Of a stretch of 64,000 nt of DNA, positions 48,777 through 57,177 are shown in pieces; within the stretch, counting starts at the first letter, position 1, and each line of letters opens with the position of its first letter. Origin of the DNA: Leifsonia sp. Leaf336 (GTDB lineage: Bacteria; Actinomycetota; Actinomycetes; Actinomycetales; Microbacteriaceae); assembly GCF_001423695.1 (NCBI RefSeq), contig NZ_LMOZ01000002.1:790298-854297 (forward strand), written 5' to 3'. The notes below the pieces were generated by a model. The model was given only the letters and a program-made list of their open reading frames with translations. It was not told the origin of the DNA and did not search any database. A program made the translations under genes and the position numbers.

Positions 48777-49649
48777 ATGAGCGAGGCACCGGAGCCGACG
48801 CAGCAGCGGGCGGCGGAGGACGCGGAGGCGGCGCGCGGGATCGCGTCGGACATCGTGCACGGCCGGCTGATGCATGTGCCTGCGACGATCGCGCAGTCGA
48901 TCGAGGACTTCCACGACTCGTCGCAGGAGTGGCGACGGCTGTTCTCCGAGCTTCTCGGCACGTTCTTCCTCGTTCTCGTCGCGGCCGGCGGCGGGATGAT
49001 GGGCCAGGCCTTCCCGAACACGATCTCGCGCACCGCCGCGGTGACGGCGCCCGCTCTGATGGTCTTCGCGATCATCCTGTTCATGGGCAAGGTCTCCGGC
49101 GCGCACCTCAACCCGGCCGTCAGCGTCGCGTTCGCACTGCGCGGCGACTTTCCCTGGGCGCGCGTGCCCGGCTACATCCTCATCCAGCTCATCGGCGCTT
49201 CGCTCGCGGCCTGGTTCCTCGAAGGCGTCACACACGTGTCTTCCCGGTACGGCTCGAACTATCCCGCGTCCGGGTTCAGCTCGTGGGACGCGCTGCTGAT
49301 GGAGGCCGTGCTCACGTTCGGCCTGGTGAGCGTCATCCTGGGCACGGCCTCCGGGGCCCAGAACCTCGGCATCATCGGCGCGTTCGGCGTCGGCGCCTAC
49401 ATCGCGCTGGCCGGACTCTGGGGGAGCCCGATCTCCGGCGCGTCGATGAACCCGGCGCGCACCTTCGGCCCCGACCTGGTGAGCGGTCATTGGGACGCGT
49501 ACTGGGTCTACATCGTCGGCCCCCTGGCCGGCGCGGTGATCGCCGTCGGCGCGGCGTTCCTGCTGCGCGGCCGCGGCGGCGGGCGCGCAGGGTCGGCGGC
49601 CGCTCAGGGCGGCCTCGCGACGGAGGCGCGGCTCCCCGAACAGGAGTGA
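48777..49649 (+). CDS. MIP-family channel (aquaporin/glycerol facilitator)
   Basis: A 290-aa channel with six spans. The two NPA boxes are HLNPAVSVAFALRG and SMNPARTFGPDL. The long soluble N-terminus (about 55 residues, charged) is unusual for the family. AGGAGG precedes the ATG, 14 bases after the stop of the ATPase gene. It moves water or small uncharged solutes through the membrane. Its operon with a trehalose/glucan-hydrolysing enzyme would fit an osmotic role; this is inference. Confidence 0.92.
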   Translation: MSEAPEPTQQRAAEDAEAARGIASDIVHGRLMHVPATIAQSIEDFHDSSQEWRRLFSELLGTFFLVLVAAGGGMMGQAFPNTISRTAAVTAPALMVFAIILFMGKVSGAHLNPAVSVAFALRGDFPWARVPGYILIQLIGASLAAWFLEGVTHVSSRYGSNYPASGFSSWDALLMEAVLTFGLVSVILGTASGAQNLGIIGAFGVGAYIALAGLWGSPISGASMNPARTFGPDLVSGHWDAYWVYIVGPLAGAVIAVGAAFLLRGRGGGRAGSAAAQGGLATEARLPEQE

Positions 49650-49693
49650 CGGCGGGACTGCCGTCGCGGCGGACGGCGGACCATGATGTCCTC

Positions 49694-50275
49694 ATGGACT
49701 CGATGGATCTCAACCAGTCCTCTGCGCAGCCCGGTGATCACCCCTCGGCGCCCGATCCGGACCGTCGTGTGCAGCGGGCGCTCTGGCGGCACTGGGGCAC
49801 GCCCGCGGGCATCTACGGCACCATCGTGTACGCGAGCGTCGTGGCCGCGAGCTCGGGAGGTGCGGGGGACCAGACTCAGGCGGACGCCCTCCACGTCCTA
49901 GTGTTCAGCCTGGTGAGCATCGTGGTGTTCTGGATGGCGCACGTCTACTCCACCGCACTCGGCTTCCACGGCGCCGACGAGGGCGTCGGATCGCGGGTGC
50001 GCGATGCCCTGGGACACGCGCTCTTCGAGTCCAGCGGCATGCTGGAGGCCGCCGTCGTGCCGAGCATCCCGCTGCTGCTGGCGGCGATCGGCATCATCCC
50101 GGCCGGCCTCGGCGTGTGGCTGTCGCTGTGGCTGACGGTGCTGCTGCTGGCGCTGCTCGGCTACCTGGTGTTCCTCATGCGCGGGAGGCCGGTGCTGGTG
50201 TGCCTCACGGGCGCCGTGATCACGGGGCTGTTCGGGGTGGTCGTCATCCTGCTGAAGACGACGCTGCAGCACTGA
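49694..50275 (+). CDS. Four-span membrane protein (193 aa)
   Basis: ATG 49694. A polar N-terminus of 35 residues, then spans at about 40-55, 68-90 (LHVLVFSLVSIVVFWMAHVY), 121-140 (AAVVPSIPLLLAAIGIIPAG) and 142-190 (two). Between spans two and three lies HVYSTALGFHGADEGVGSRV. A similar layout occurs in uncharacterised actinobacterial membrane proteins. It follows the aquaporin gene by 44 bases and may be the last gene of that operon. No function can be given. Confidence 0.7.
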   Translation: MDSMDLNQSSAQPGDHPSAPDPDRRVQRALWRHWGTPAGIYGTIVYASVVAASSGGAGDQTQADALHVLVFSLVSIVVFWMAHVYSTALGFHGADEGVGSRVRDALGHALFESSGMLEAAVVPSIPLLLAAIGIIPAGLGVWLSLWLTVLLLALLGYLVFLMRGRPVLVCLTGAVITGLFGVVVILLKTTLQH

Positions 50276-50285
50276 CGGGGATTCG

Positions 50286-50504
50286 CGGAGGCAACGGAGG
50301 AGATCGGGCATCGTTGTGCCCGGATGGCGGCTTACGGAGGATCTTCCGGCCGTCCCAGCTCCGATGTCCTCCGTTGGCGACGTCGGCCGGCGGCCGGGGT
50401 GCGAGCGGGGCCCGGAGGCAACGGAGGAGATTCTGCGCGGTCGAGCCCGTTTCTCCTCCGCTGACTGCGGCAGCGGCATCGCGGCGGCGGATCTCCTCCG
50501 TTAG
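50286..50504. repeat. Cluster of CAACGGAGGAGAT repeats in both directions
   Basis: This non-coding stretch holds at least five copies of a 13-bp motif. Forward copies are at 50292-50304 and 50419-50431, both part of a longer 19-bp identity (50286-50304 and 50413-50431). Inverted copies are at 50364-50376 (one mismatch), 50452-50465 (weaker) and 50491-50504. A partial forward copy is near 50332-50343. No gene fits. It may be a regulator array or a repeat-driven structure between two convergent genes. Confidence 0.8.
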
Positions 50505-50528
50505 CCGCGCCAGCGCATGCGCCAGGCC

Positions 50529-51200
50529 TCAGAAACTCGCGATCCCCTTGCCGACCAGCACCACGCCGATCACCAGCAGCAGCACCGCCATCACCGTCGC
50601 GTTGTTCTGAACCAGCCAGCGGTGGAGGCCGTCCAGGGGGCCGCGCATGGCGTCGGCGGCCACGAGGTAGCCGATCACGGGGATCGCGACCGAGCAGGAG
50701 GCGACGATCACGAAGATCAGGATGACGACGGCCGCCGATCCCACCGAGAGGCCGGCTGTGCCGATGGCCACGCCCGCTCCCGCCGCCAGCAGCAGGTTCT
50801 TCGGGTTGACCGCGGCCAGGATGAAGGCGAGGACGAAGCCGCGGCCGGCGGTCATCGAGTCGATCGCATCCATCCATTTCGGCAGCGCGGCGGCTTCGCC
50901 CTCCTTCGGCCGCGACCTCCACTGGCGGAACGCGAGGAACAGCAGCAGCAGGCCGAGGATGATCTTGATCGTGCCGGAGATCGGCTTCGCGGCGTTCGGA
51001 TCGGAGGTCGGGATGAGCCCGGAGAGCAGGGTGAACACCACCACGGCGACGACGATCCCCAGCACCCAGCCGATCAGGAAGCCGACGCTGGTTCCGCGCG
51101 CCTTGGGCGACAGCAGCATGAGGATCGCCGCGATGATCGGGATCGGGCTGATCGCGATCCCCAGTGCCAGCGGGAGGGTGTCTCCGATTGCGCTTCCCAT
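50529..51200 (-). CDS. GAP family protein (LysE-like membrane protein)
   Basis: A 223-aa protein with six spans. The start DTLPLALGIAISPIPIIAAI matches the GAP/Sap family (related to proteins that help export cell-wall glycopeptidolipids and sulfolipids in mycobacteria) and to LysE-type exporters. Charged loop RPKEGEAAALPKWMDAIDSM lies between spans three and four, then FILAAVNPKNLLLAAGAGVA. ATG 51200 follows directly on the stop of the AI-2E transporter gene, so they are translated together. Cargo unknown. Confidence 0.83.
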   Translation of the reverse strand: MGSAIGDTLPLALGIAISPIPIIAAILMLLSPKARGTSVGFLIGWVLGIVVAVVVFTLLSGLIPTSDPNAAKPISGTIKIILGLLLLFLAFRQWRSRPKEGEAAALPKWMDAIDSMTAGRGFVLAFILAAVNPKNLLLAAGAGVAIGTAGLSVGSAAVVILIFVIVASCSVAIPVIGYLVAADAMRGPLDGLHRWLVQNNATVMAVLLLVIGVVLVGKGIASF

Positions 51201-52439
51201 CTACTCCTCTTTCGTGTCGCCGTCGTGTTTCGTGTCGCCGTCGTGGGTGTGCTTCGCGAGCTTCGCCGTCTTGCGGTCGGCCTTCGCGGCAGCCGACTCC
51301 ACCTTCATCAGGTCTTTGGTCTCGCGGAGGTCGCCGATGACGCCGCGCCAGATGCGCGCTCGCGGATCGGAGTCGACCAGCACGGCCCTGGCGAGCAGCG
51401 TCAGCGGGATGGCCAGGATGGCGCCGATCGCGCCGAGGACGACCGCCCAGAGCAGCACCGAGAAGAAGGTGAGGGTCTGACTGAGCGCCACCGCGTTGCC
51501 GACGACCTTCGGCTGCACGACCGACTGCACGACCGCGTTGACGATGCCGTAGATGACGATGATCGCGATGACCGTTCCCCAGCCGCCGATGAGGTAGCCG
51601 AACACCAGTGGAGGCACCAGCGCGAGGAAGTAGCCGACGTTCGGGATGAAGCTGCACAGGAACGACAGGATCGCCCACAGCAGCGCCGCCGGCACGCCGA
51701 GGATCCAGAGCGCGATGCCGTTGATCACGCCCTGCACGATGCCGAGGAGCGTGGTCACGACCATGTAGCGGCGCACGCTGTGCGCGAAGCCGGACAGTGC
51801 GTAGACCAGGTTCGGCTTGGTCGGTTCGAGCTGCCGCAGCAGCGTCGGCGTGTACGCGGCGTCGGCCGGCATCAGGATGAGCATGGTCAGCACGATCACA
51901 CCGAAGGTGGTGAGACCGACGGCGCCGCCGAGGATCCCGGTGAAGACGTTCACCAGCTTCGTCGGGTCGAAGCCCTGCGTCACGGTCTTCACGTCTTGCG
52001 GGCTGACGCCGACGCTCGCCAACCAGTTGGCGAACTGCTGGCCGATCTGCTGGAACTGCGCCTTGTACTGCGGCAGCATCCCGATGAACTGGGCCATCGC
52101 GATGATCAGGAGGGCGACGAACCCGGCGAGGAGGGCGAACGTCGTGAGCGCCACCGCGCCGGTGGCGACGCCGGACGGAGTGCCGTGGCGTTCCAGCCAG
52201 ACGCGCACGGGCTGGGCGCAGATCACCAGCACCAGCGCCAGCAGGGTGGGGGCGAGGATGCCGGCGATGGCGTGCATCCCGATCGCGATGACCACCCCGC
52301 CGGCGAGGCCGAGCAGGATGCGCACCGACCGGCCGTTCGCTGCGGTGGCCTCCTGCTCGGGGTCGGGGCCCGACGGCGGTGGAGGCTCCGGCGTGCGGGT
52401 GCGCCGCCGGAACGGCCACACTCCGCTAACGGCGGCCAT
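51201..52439 (-). CDS. AI-2E family transporter
   Basis: A 412-aa permease with eight spans. Family features are PTLLALVLVICAQPVRVWLE, the extracytoplasmic helical loop (residues 115-165), PNVGYFLALVPPLVFGYLIG and QPKVVGNAVALSQTLTFFSV. The charged C-terminus ends with a hexapeptide repeat (HDGDTK twice), encoded by an 18-bp tandem repeat at 51210-51245. Family members export autoinducer-2 or act as Na+/H+ antiporters; the cargo is unknown here. It overlaps the SulP gene by 14 bases and is continuous with the GAP family gene. Confidence 0.87.
   Translation of the reverse strand: MAAVSGVWPFRRRTRTPEPPPPSGPDPEQEATAANGRSVRILLGLAGGVVIAIGMHAIAGILAPTLLALVLVICAQPVRVWLERHGTPSGVATGAVALTTFALLAGFVALLIIAMAQFIGMLPQYKAQFQQIGQQFANWLASVGVSPQDVKTVTQGFDPTKLVNVFTGILGGAVGLTTFGVIVLTMLILMPADAAYTPTLLRQLEPTKPNLVYALSGFAHSVRRYMVVTTLLGIVQGVINGIALWILGVPAALLWAILSFLCSFIPNVGYFLALVPPLVFGYLIGGWGTVIAIIVIYGIVNAVVQSVVQPKVVGNAVALSQTLTFFSVLLWAVVLGAIGAILAIPLTLLARAVLVDSDPRARIWRGVIGDLRETKDLMKVESAAAKADRKTAKLAKHTHDGDTKHDGDTKEE
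51210..51245. repeat. 18-bp tandem repeat in the AI-2E transporter gene
   Basis: Two perfect 18-bp units (51210-51227 and 51228-51245) encode the repeated C-terminal peptide HDGDTK. The unit length is the same as in the 44043-44096 tandem repeat, but the sequence differs. Confidence 0.85.
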
Positions 52440-54156
52440 CGCCGGATCCTGCTTCGTGGGTCTGGAGTGCCATGATGGCCTCCCTGTTCGTGTCGAAGAA
52501 GTGCACCCCGTCGAGGAGCTCGAGGTGCTGGAGGCGCTCGCGGATGCCGGGACGCACGCGGCTGAGCGCGAGGTCGGCTCCGTGAGCGGTGAGGAAGGCG
52601 TGGACCGACTCCCAGGACTCGGCGCCGGTCACATCGACGTCGGTGACGGCCTCCATGTCGAGGACGACATGGAGCGCGCCGGTGTCGCGCACCGCGCGCT
52701 CCACGGCTTTCTCGAAGGAGGTCGAGTTCGCGAAGAACAGCGGAGCGGCCAGCCGCACGACCACGACGCCCGGCACGGTCGCCGCGCCGGCGGGGGCGGC
52801 CTCCAGGAGGGAGTGGGCGGGGTCGCCGTCGGCGGCGAGCGTGTCGATCGGCGGGTTCGCGGCCCGCCGGGTGACGTTGATCACGGCGAGGACGAACGCG
52901 ATGACGATGCCGGCGATCGGCCCGATGAACAGGGCGCCGAGGAAGCACGCCGCCCCGATCGCGAACTCGAAGCGGTCGAGCCGCCAGAGCCGGATGAAGT
53001 CGGGGATCCCGAGCAGCGGCACGACCGCGACCGCGACGATGGTGCCGATGGCGGGGGAAGGGATGTCCGACAGCAGTGACGTGCCGAAGAGGAGGAGCAG
53101 GAGCGTGCCGAGTGCGGTGACGAGCGACGGCAGCTGCGTGCGCGAGCCGGCCTGGTCCATCGCGGCGGTTCGGGAGGTCGACGATCCGACGGTGAAGCCG
53201 CCGCTGACGCCCGCGCCGAGGTTGGCGACACCGAAAGCGAAGAGGTCGCGGTCGGGGCGGGTGGGGTAGTTGCGCTTCTCGCCGTAGGAGCGGGAGACGA
53301 GCAGGCCCTCGCCCATCGTCACGACGGTCAACGCGATGGCCGAGGGGATGAGCGCCAGCCACTGGGTCCACTCGATGACCGGCCAGGTGATCGTAGGCGG
53401 GCCGGCCTGCACGGCCCCGAGCACGGCGACGCCGGCGTTCACCGCGCCGGTGAGCACGACGACGATGGTCGCGACGATGAGCACGATGAGGGCCCACGGC
53501 ACCGCCGCGGCGAGGCGCCGGCCGACCAGCAGCACGATCAGGGAGCCGAGCGAGATCAGGAGCGACCAGACGTTGAGCGTCGGCAGCCCGGTGATCAGGC
53601 CGCCGACCTTCTCGACGAACTCGCCGCCGGAGTCGATCTTCACGCCGAGCATCTTGGCGACCTGCGACACCAGGATGTCGAGCGCGAGGCCTCCGACGAA
53701 GCCGATGAGGATCGGCTTGGACAGGAAGTTCGCGAGGAAACCGAGCTTGAAGAACGAGCACAGGAGGAAGAGCGCGCCGCAGATGAGAGCCTGCGCGAGC
53801 GCGAGTGTGATGTAGTCCTTGTGGCCGGCGACGGCGAGGCCACCGAGCGAGGAGGCCACCAGGGCGGCCGCGGCGGCATCCGGTGACGCGACGAGCTGCC
53901 GCGACGACACCGTCAGCGCGTAGAACACCGCGGGGACGATCAGTGAGTAGAGGCCCGCGGTCGCGGGGAGGCCGGCGATCTGCGCGTAGCCGATGTTCAG
54001 CGGGATCGCGATCGCGAGCAGGGTGATGCCCGCGAGCACTTCGCGGACGGCATTCTTGGGGGTCAGGCCGGCGAGCGGCCGGATGCGGGTGCGCCGCGGC
54101 GCCGGAGCCCGTGGGGTCTCCGGCGCCGCGGCGATGGGGTCGGTCACGTCGGTCAC
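52426..54156 (-). CDS. SulP-family anion permease with STAS domain
   Basis: About 576 aa. The SulP membrane domain (residues 35-440) holds AIPLNIGYAQIAGLPATAGL, the SulP signature region FLANFLSKPILIGFVGGLAL, and GFTVGSSTSRTAAMDQAGSR. The STAS domain is 465-560 (VLDMEAVTDVDVTGAESWES). GTG 54156 is used, 14 bases after the PLDN-SHOCT stop; GTG 54147 is also possible. It probably imports sulfate or another anion such as bicarbonate. A second SulP gene lies at 57178. First of three overlapping membrane-protein genes (SulP, AI-2E, GAP). Confidence 0.9.
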   Translation of the reverse strand: MTDVTDPIAAAPETPRAPAPRRTRIRPLAGLTPKNAVREVLAGITLLAIAIPLNIGYAQIAGLPATAGLYSLIVPAVFYALTVSSRQLVASPDAAAAALVASSLGGLAVAGHKDYITLALAQALICGALFLLCSFFKLGFLANFLSKPILIGFVGGLALDILVSQVAKMLGVKIDSGGEFVEKVGGLITGLPTLNVWSLLISLGSLIVLLVGRRLAAAVPWALIVLIVATIVVVLTGAVNAGVAVLGAVQAGPPTITWPVIEWTQWLALIPSAIALTVVTMGEGLLVSRSYGEKRNYPTRPDRDLFAFGVANLGAGVSGGFTVGSSTSRTAAMDQAGSRTQLPSLVTALGTLLLLLFGTSLLSDIPSPAIGTIVAVAVVPLLGIPDFIRLWRLDRFEFAIGAACFLGALFIGPIAGIVIAFVLAVINVTRRAANPPIDTLAADGDPAHSLLEAAPAGAATVPGVVVVRLAAPLFFANSTSFEKAVERAVRDTGALHVVLDMEAVTDVDVTGAESWESVHAFLTAHGADLALSRVRPGIRERLQHLELLDGVHFFDTNREAIMALQTHEAGSGDGRR

Positions 54157-54169
54157 CGAGCCCGGTGGA

Positions 54170-54652
54170 TCACGCCGTGGGCGCTGCCGGCGGCGGTGTC
54201 GGAGCCGACGGTGCGCTCGGTGCGGCGGGCGCGGCCGGCGCCGCATGCGCTCCGGCGGCGGCCTGGTGGCCGAGGGCGACGCTCTTCAGGTGGGCGAACT
54301 CCTCCGGGGTGATGGTCCCGGCGTCCAGGAGGGCTTTGGCCTTGGCGATCTCGTCGGACGGGCTGCTGGTGGCTACCTGCCGGATGTAGGCGTCGGTGCT
54401 CTGCTGCACCTGGCGCGCCTCCTTCTGGCTGCGCTCCGCCATCCCCGGTCCGCGCGCGATCAGGTAGACCAACGCGGTGAGGAACGGCACGAAGATCAGG
54501 AAGATGATCCAGAGTGCCTTCCACCAGCCGTTGAGCTTGTGGTCGCGGAACAGGTCGCTGATGATCGCGAACAGCGCGAACAGGTACGCGATGAAAGCGA
54601 AGCTCCAGAAGAACAGCCAGATGATGTTCCAGAAGTTATTCCAGAAATCCAT
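54170..54652 (-). CDS. PLDN-SHOCT membrane protein with Ala/Pro tail (160 aa)
   Basis: Paralogue of the protein at 1261-1638. The membrane parts are nearly the same (FAFIAYLFALFAIISDLFRD and KLNGWWKALWIIFLIFVPFL), followed by the SHOCT motif DEIAKAKALLDAGTITPEEF. It differs by an extra tail of about 35 Ala/Pro/Ser residues, probably disordered. ATG 54652 is chosen because AGGAGG lies ten bases upstream; the GTG nine bases earlier is too close to it. It heads the minus-strand set with the SulP gene. Function unknown. Confidence 0.82.
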   Translation of the reverse strand: MDFWNNFWNIIWLFFWSFAFIAYLFALFAIISDLFRDHKLNGWWKALWIIFLIFVPFLTALVYLIARGPGMAERSQKEARQVQQSTDAYIRQVATSSPSDEIAKAKALLDAGTITPEEFAHLKSVALGHQAAAGAHAAPAAPAAPSAPSAPTPPPAAPTA

Positions 54653-54721
54653 TGTCGTCACCCCTCCTGCCGGGCTCGTTCGAGCCTGGATGTGGGCTGA
54701 GAGTAACGCGGCAGGAGGACG

Positions 54722-54779
54722 CGCGTCTAGAGGACTCTTCCGGGCACCCCGCTCTCGGAATCCTTACGGTCTAGACGCG
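54722..54779. promoter_or_regulatory. Split palindrome between divergent genes
   Basis: CGCGTCTAGA (54722-54731) and its complement TCTAGACGCG (54770-54779) are perfect 10-bp arms 38 bases apart. Each arm contains the self-complementary core TCTAGA, so each may be a separate dimer site, 48 bases from centre to centre. They lie between the PLDN-SHOCT gene and the sulfatase gene. Confidence 0.5.
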
Positions 54780-54828
54780 GATGACCCCCGCTGGTTAACG
54801 TGGCCAGCAATTCGAGGGGATGGCTGCA

Positions 54829-57174
54829 GTGACCAGAGAATTCCAGGGGAAGATCGAACTCGATGTGCGGGACTCGGTGTCCGATTGGGACGCCTTCCTT
54901 CCGCCGAAGGCGCCGGAGGGCTCGCCGAACGTGCTCCTGGTGCTCTACGACGACACCGGGCAGGCGGCCTGGTCGCCGTATGGAGGCCGCATCCAGATGC
55001 CGACGATGGAGCGGCTGGCGGCGAACGGTCTGACCTACACGCAGTGGCACACGACGGCGTTGTGTTCGCCCACCCGGTCGACGCTGCTCACCGGGCGAAA
55101 CCATCACTCCAACGGCTTCGCCACGATCTCCGAGTCGTCGACCGGCTTCCCGGGTTACAACTCGCACATCCCGCCGTCGAACGCGACGATGGCGAACCTG
55201 CTGCGCGACGCCGGCTGGGCGACGTTCTGGGTGGGCAAGAACCACAACGTCCCGATCGACGAGTGGACCGCCGGCGCCAGCAAGAAGAACTGGCCGCTGG
55301 CGCAGGGCTTCGACCGCTTCTACGGCTTCATCGGCGGCGAGACCAACAACTGGTACCCGTCGCTGGCGGAGGACAACCGGTACATCGACCAGCCGTACCT
55401 TCCCGAGCAGGGCTACCACCTGTCGAAGGACCTCGCCGACCAGGCGCTGCGGATGCTGCGCGACGTCGAGCAGACCGAGCCGGGGAAGCCCTGGTACCTG
55501 TGGTTCTGCCCGGGTGCGAACCACGCCCCGCATCATGCGCCGCAGGAGTACATCGACAAGTACAAGGGCGTCTTCGACGACGGGTACGAGGCGTACCGGG
55601 AGTGGGTGCTGCCGCGGATGATCGAGAAGGGCCTCCTGCCGGAGGGAACGGAACTCACCGAGCTCAACCCCATGCCTCCCGGGACGTTCTCCGAGACCGA
55701 CGAGGTACGGCCGTGGGGCGAGCTGGACGCCGACGAGCGCGCGATGTTCTCGCGCATGGCGGAGGTCTACGCCGGGTTCTCCGAGTACACCGACGCCCAA
55801 GTCGGCCGCATCGTCGACTACCTGGAGGAGTCCGGCCAGCTCGACAACACGCTCATCATCTACTGCGCCGACAACGGCGCCTCCGGTGAGGGCAGCCCGA
55901 ACGGGTCGGTCAACGAGGGCAAGATCTTCGGAGGCTACCCGGACGACCTGCAGGACAATCTCCGCATGGTCGACAAGCTCGGCTCGCCCGACACCTACAA
56001 CCACTACCCGACCGGTTGGGCCGCCGCCTTCTCGACCCCGTACCGGATGTTCAAGCGGTACGTCTATCAGGGCGGGGTCTGTGACCCGCTGGTGATCTCC
56101 TGGCCGAAGGGCATCCGGGCGCGAGGCGAGGTGCGCAACCAGTACCACCACTCCACCGACATCGTCGCGACCATCCTCGACGTCTGCGGTGTGGAGCTGC
56201 CGGCGACCTACAACGGCGTCGAGCAGCGCCCGCTCGACGGCATCCCGATGACGTACAGCTTCGACGCTCCTGCCGACGGCGGGACCACCAAGCAGACGCA
56301 GTACTTCGAGATGTTCGGCAACCGGGGCATCTGGCACCGGGGATGGAAGGCGGTCACCGAGCACGGTCCGGTGAGCGGTCGCGGGGACTTCCCGTCCGAC
56401 ACCTGGCAGCTGTTCCACACCGACGTCGACCGGTCGGAGGCCCACGACCTCGCGGCCGAGCACCCCGACAAGGTGGAGGCGCTGAAGGCGCTGTGGCTGG
56501 AAGAGGCGAAGCGGAACGACGTGCTGCCGCTCAACGACCTCCAGATCATCGGCAACCCGAAGGACTTCGAGACCTTCATCAGCATGGAGTTCACGGTCCC
56601 GGTGCCGCCGAGCGGTCAGTACACGTATTACCCGGGCACCAGCGAGATCCCGGAGCGGTCGGCCGCGAACACCCATGGTGTCTCGTACAAGATCCTCGCC
56701 GAGGTCGAGACAACCCCCGACACCCAGGGTGTGATCTTCGCCCACGGCTCGCGATTCGGAGGTCACAGCCTGTTCGTCAAGGACGGGCAGCTGACCTACG
56801 TGTACAACTTCCTCGGCATCCCGCCCGAGAACGTGATCTCGGCGGCGGTCCCGGCTCCCGGCAAGCACGTCTTCGGCGTCTCGTTCACCAAGGAGCGGTC
56901 GGGCCAGTACCGGGAGGCGATCGGCCCGCTCGCGCTCTACATCGACGACGAGAAGGTCGCGGAGCAGGAGATCCGCACGATCCTCGGCCACTTCTCGCTC
57001 TGCGGCGAAGGCCTGTGCATCGGTTACGACTCGGGCGACGCCGTGTCGAAGCTCTATGCGGGCTCCCGCTTCGAGTTCACCGGCGGCGAGATCAGCAAGG
57101 TCGTCTTCGACATCGCCGACGACGCCTACGTGGACGTGGAGGCGCACCTGGCCGCCGCCATGGCGCGAGACTGA
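54829..57174 (+). CDS. Arylsulfatase (sulfatase family, formylglycine-dependent)
   Basis: About 781 aa. The sulfatase motif CSPTR starts at Cys79 (ALCSPTRSTLLTGR); the Cys would be turned into formylglycine by a maturase not in this window. Metal-site residues are in LYDDTGQAAW and YCADNGASGEG; KNHNVPIDEW also fits the family. The second half from about residue 590 is a beta domain. There is no signal peptide, so it may be cytoplasmic. GTG 54829 is preferred because GAGGGG sits nine bases before it but touches the ATG at 54820. It is followed after three bases by a SulP permease gene. Confidence 0.92.
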   Translation: MTREFQGKIELDVRDSVSDWDAFLPPKAPEGSPNVLLVLYDDTGQAAWSPYGGRIQMPTMERLAANGLTYTQWHTTALCSPTRSTLLTGRNHHSNGFATISESSTGFPGYNSHIPPSNATMANLLRDAGWATFWVGKNHNVPIDEWTAGASKKNWPLAQGFDRFYGFIGGETNNWYPSLAEDNRYIDQPYLPEQGYHLSKDLADQALRMLRDVEQTEPGKPWYLWFCPGANHAPHHAPQEYIDKYKGVFDDGYEAYREWVLPRMIEKGLLPEGTELTELNPMPPGTFSETDEVRPWGELDADERAMFSRMAEVYAGFSEYTDAQVGRIVDYLEESGQLDNTLIIYCADNGASGEGSPNGSVNEGKIFGGYPDDLQDNLRMVDKLGSPDTYNHYPTGWAAAFSTPYRMFKRYVYQGGVCDPLVISWPKGIRARGEVRNQYHHSTDIVATILDVCGVELPATYNGVEQRPLDGIPMTYSFDAPADGGTTKQTQYFEMFGNRGIWHRGWKAVTEHGPVSGRGDFPSDTWQLFHTDVDRSEAHDLAAEHPDKVEALKALWLEEAKRNDVLPLNDLQIIGNPKDFETFISMEFTVPVPPSGQYTYYPGTSEIPERSAANTHGVSYKILAEVETTPDTQGVIFAHGSRFGGHSLFVKDGQLTYVYNFLGIPPENVISAAVPAPGKHVFGVSFTKERSGQYREAIGPLALYIDDEKVAEQEIRTILGHFSLCGEGLCIGYDSGDAVSKLYAGSRFEFTGGEISKVVFDIADDAYVDVEAHLAAAMARD

Positions 57175-57177
57175 CCT

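Noticed and set aside
50286-50504. The GGAGGAGAT motifs as ribosome binding sites of small genes
   Set aside because: No start codon with a sensible reading frame follows at the proper distance in either direction.
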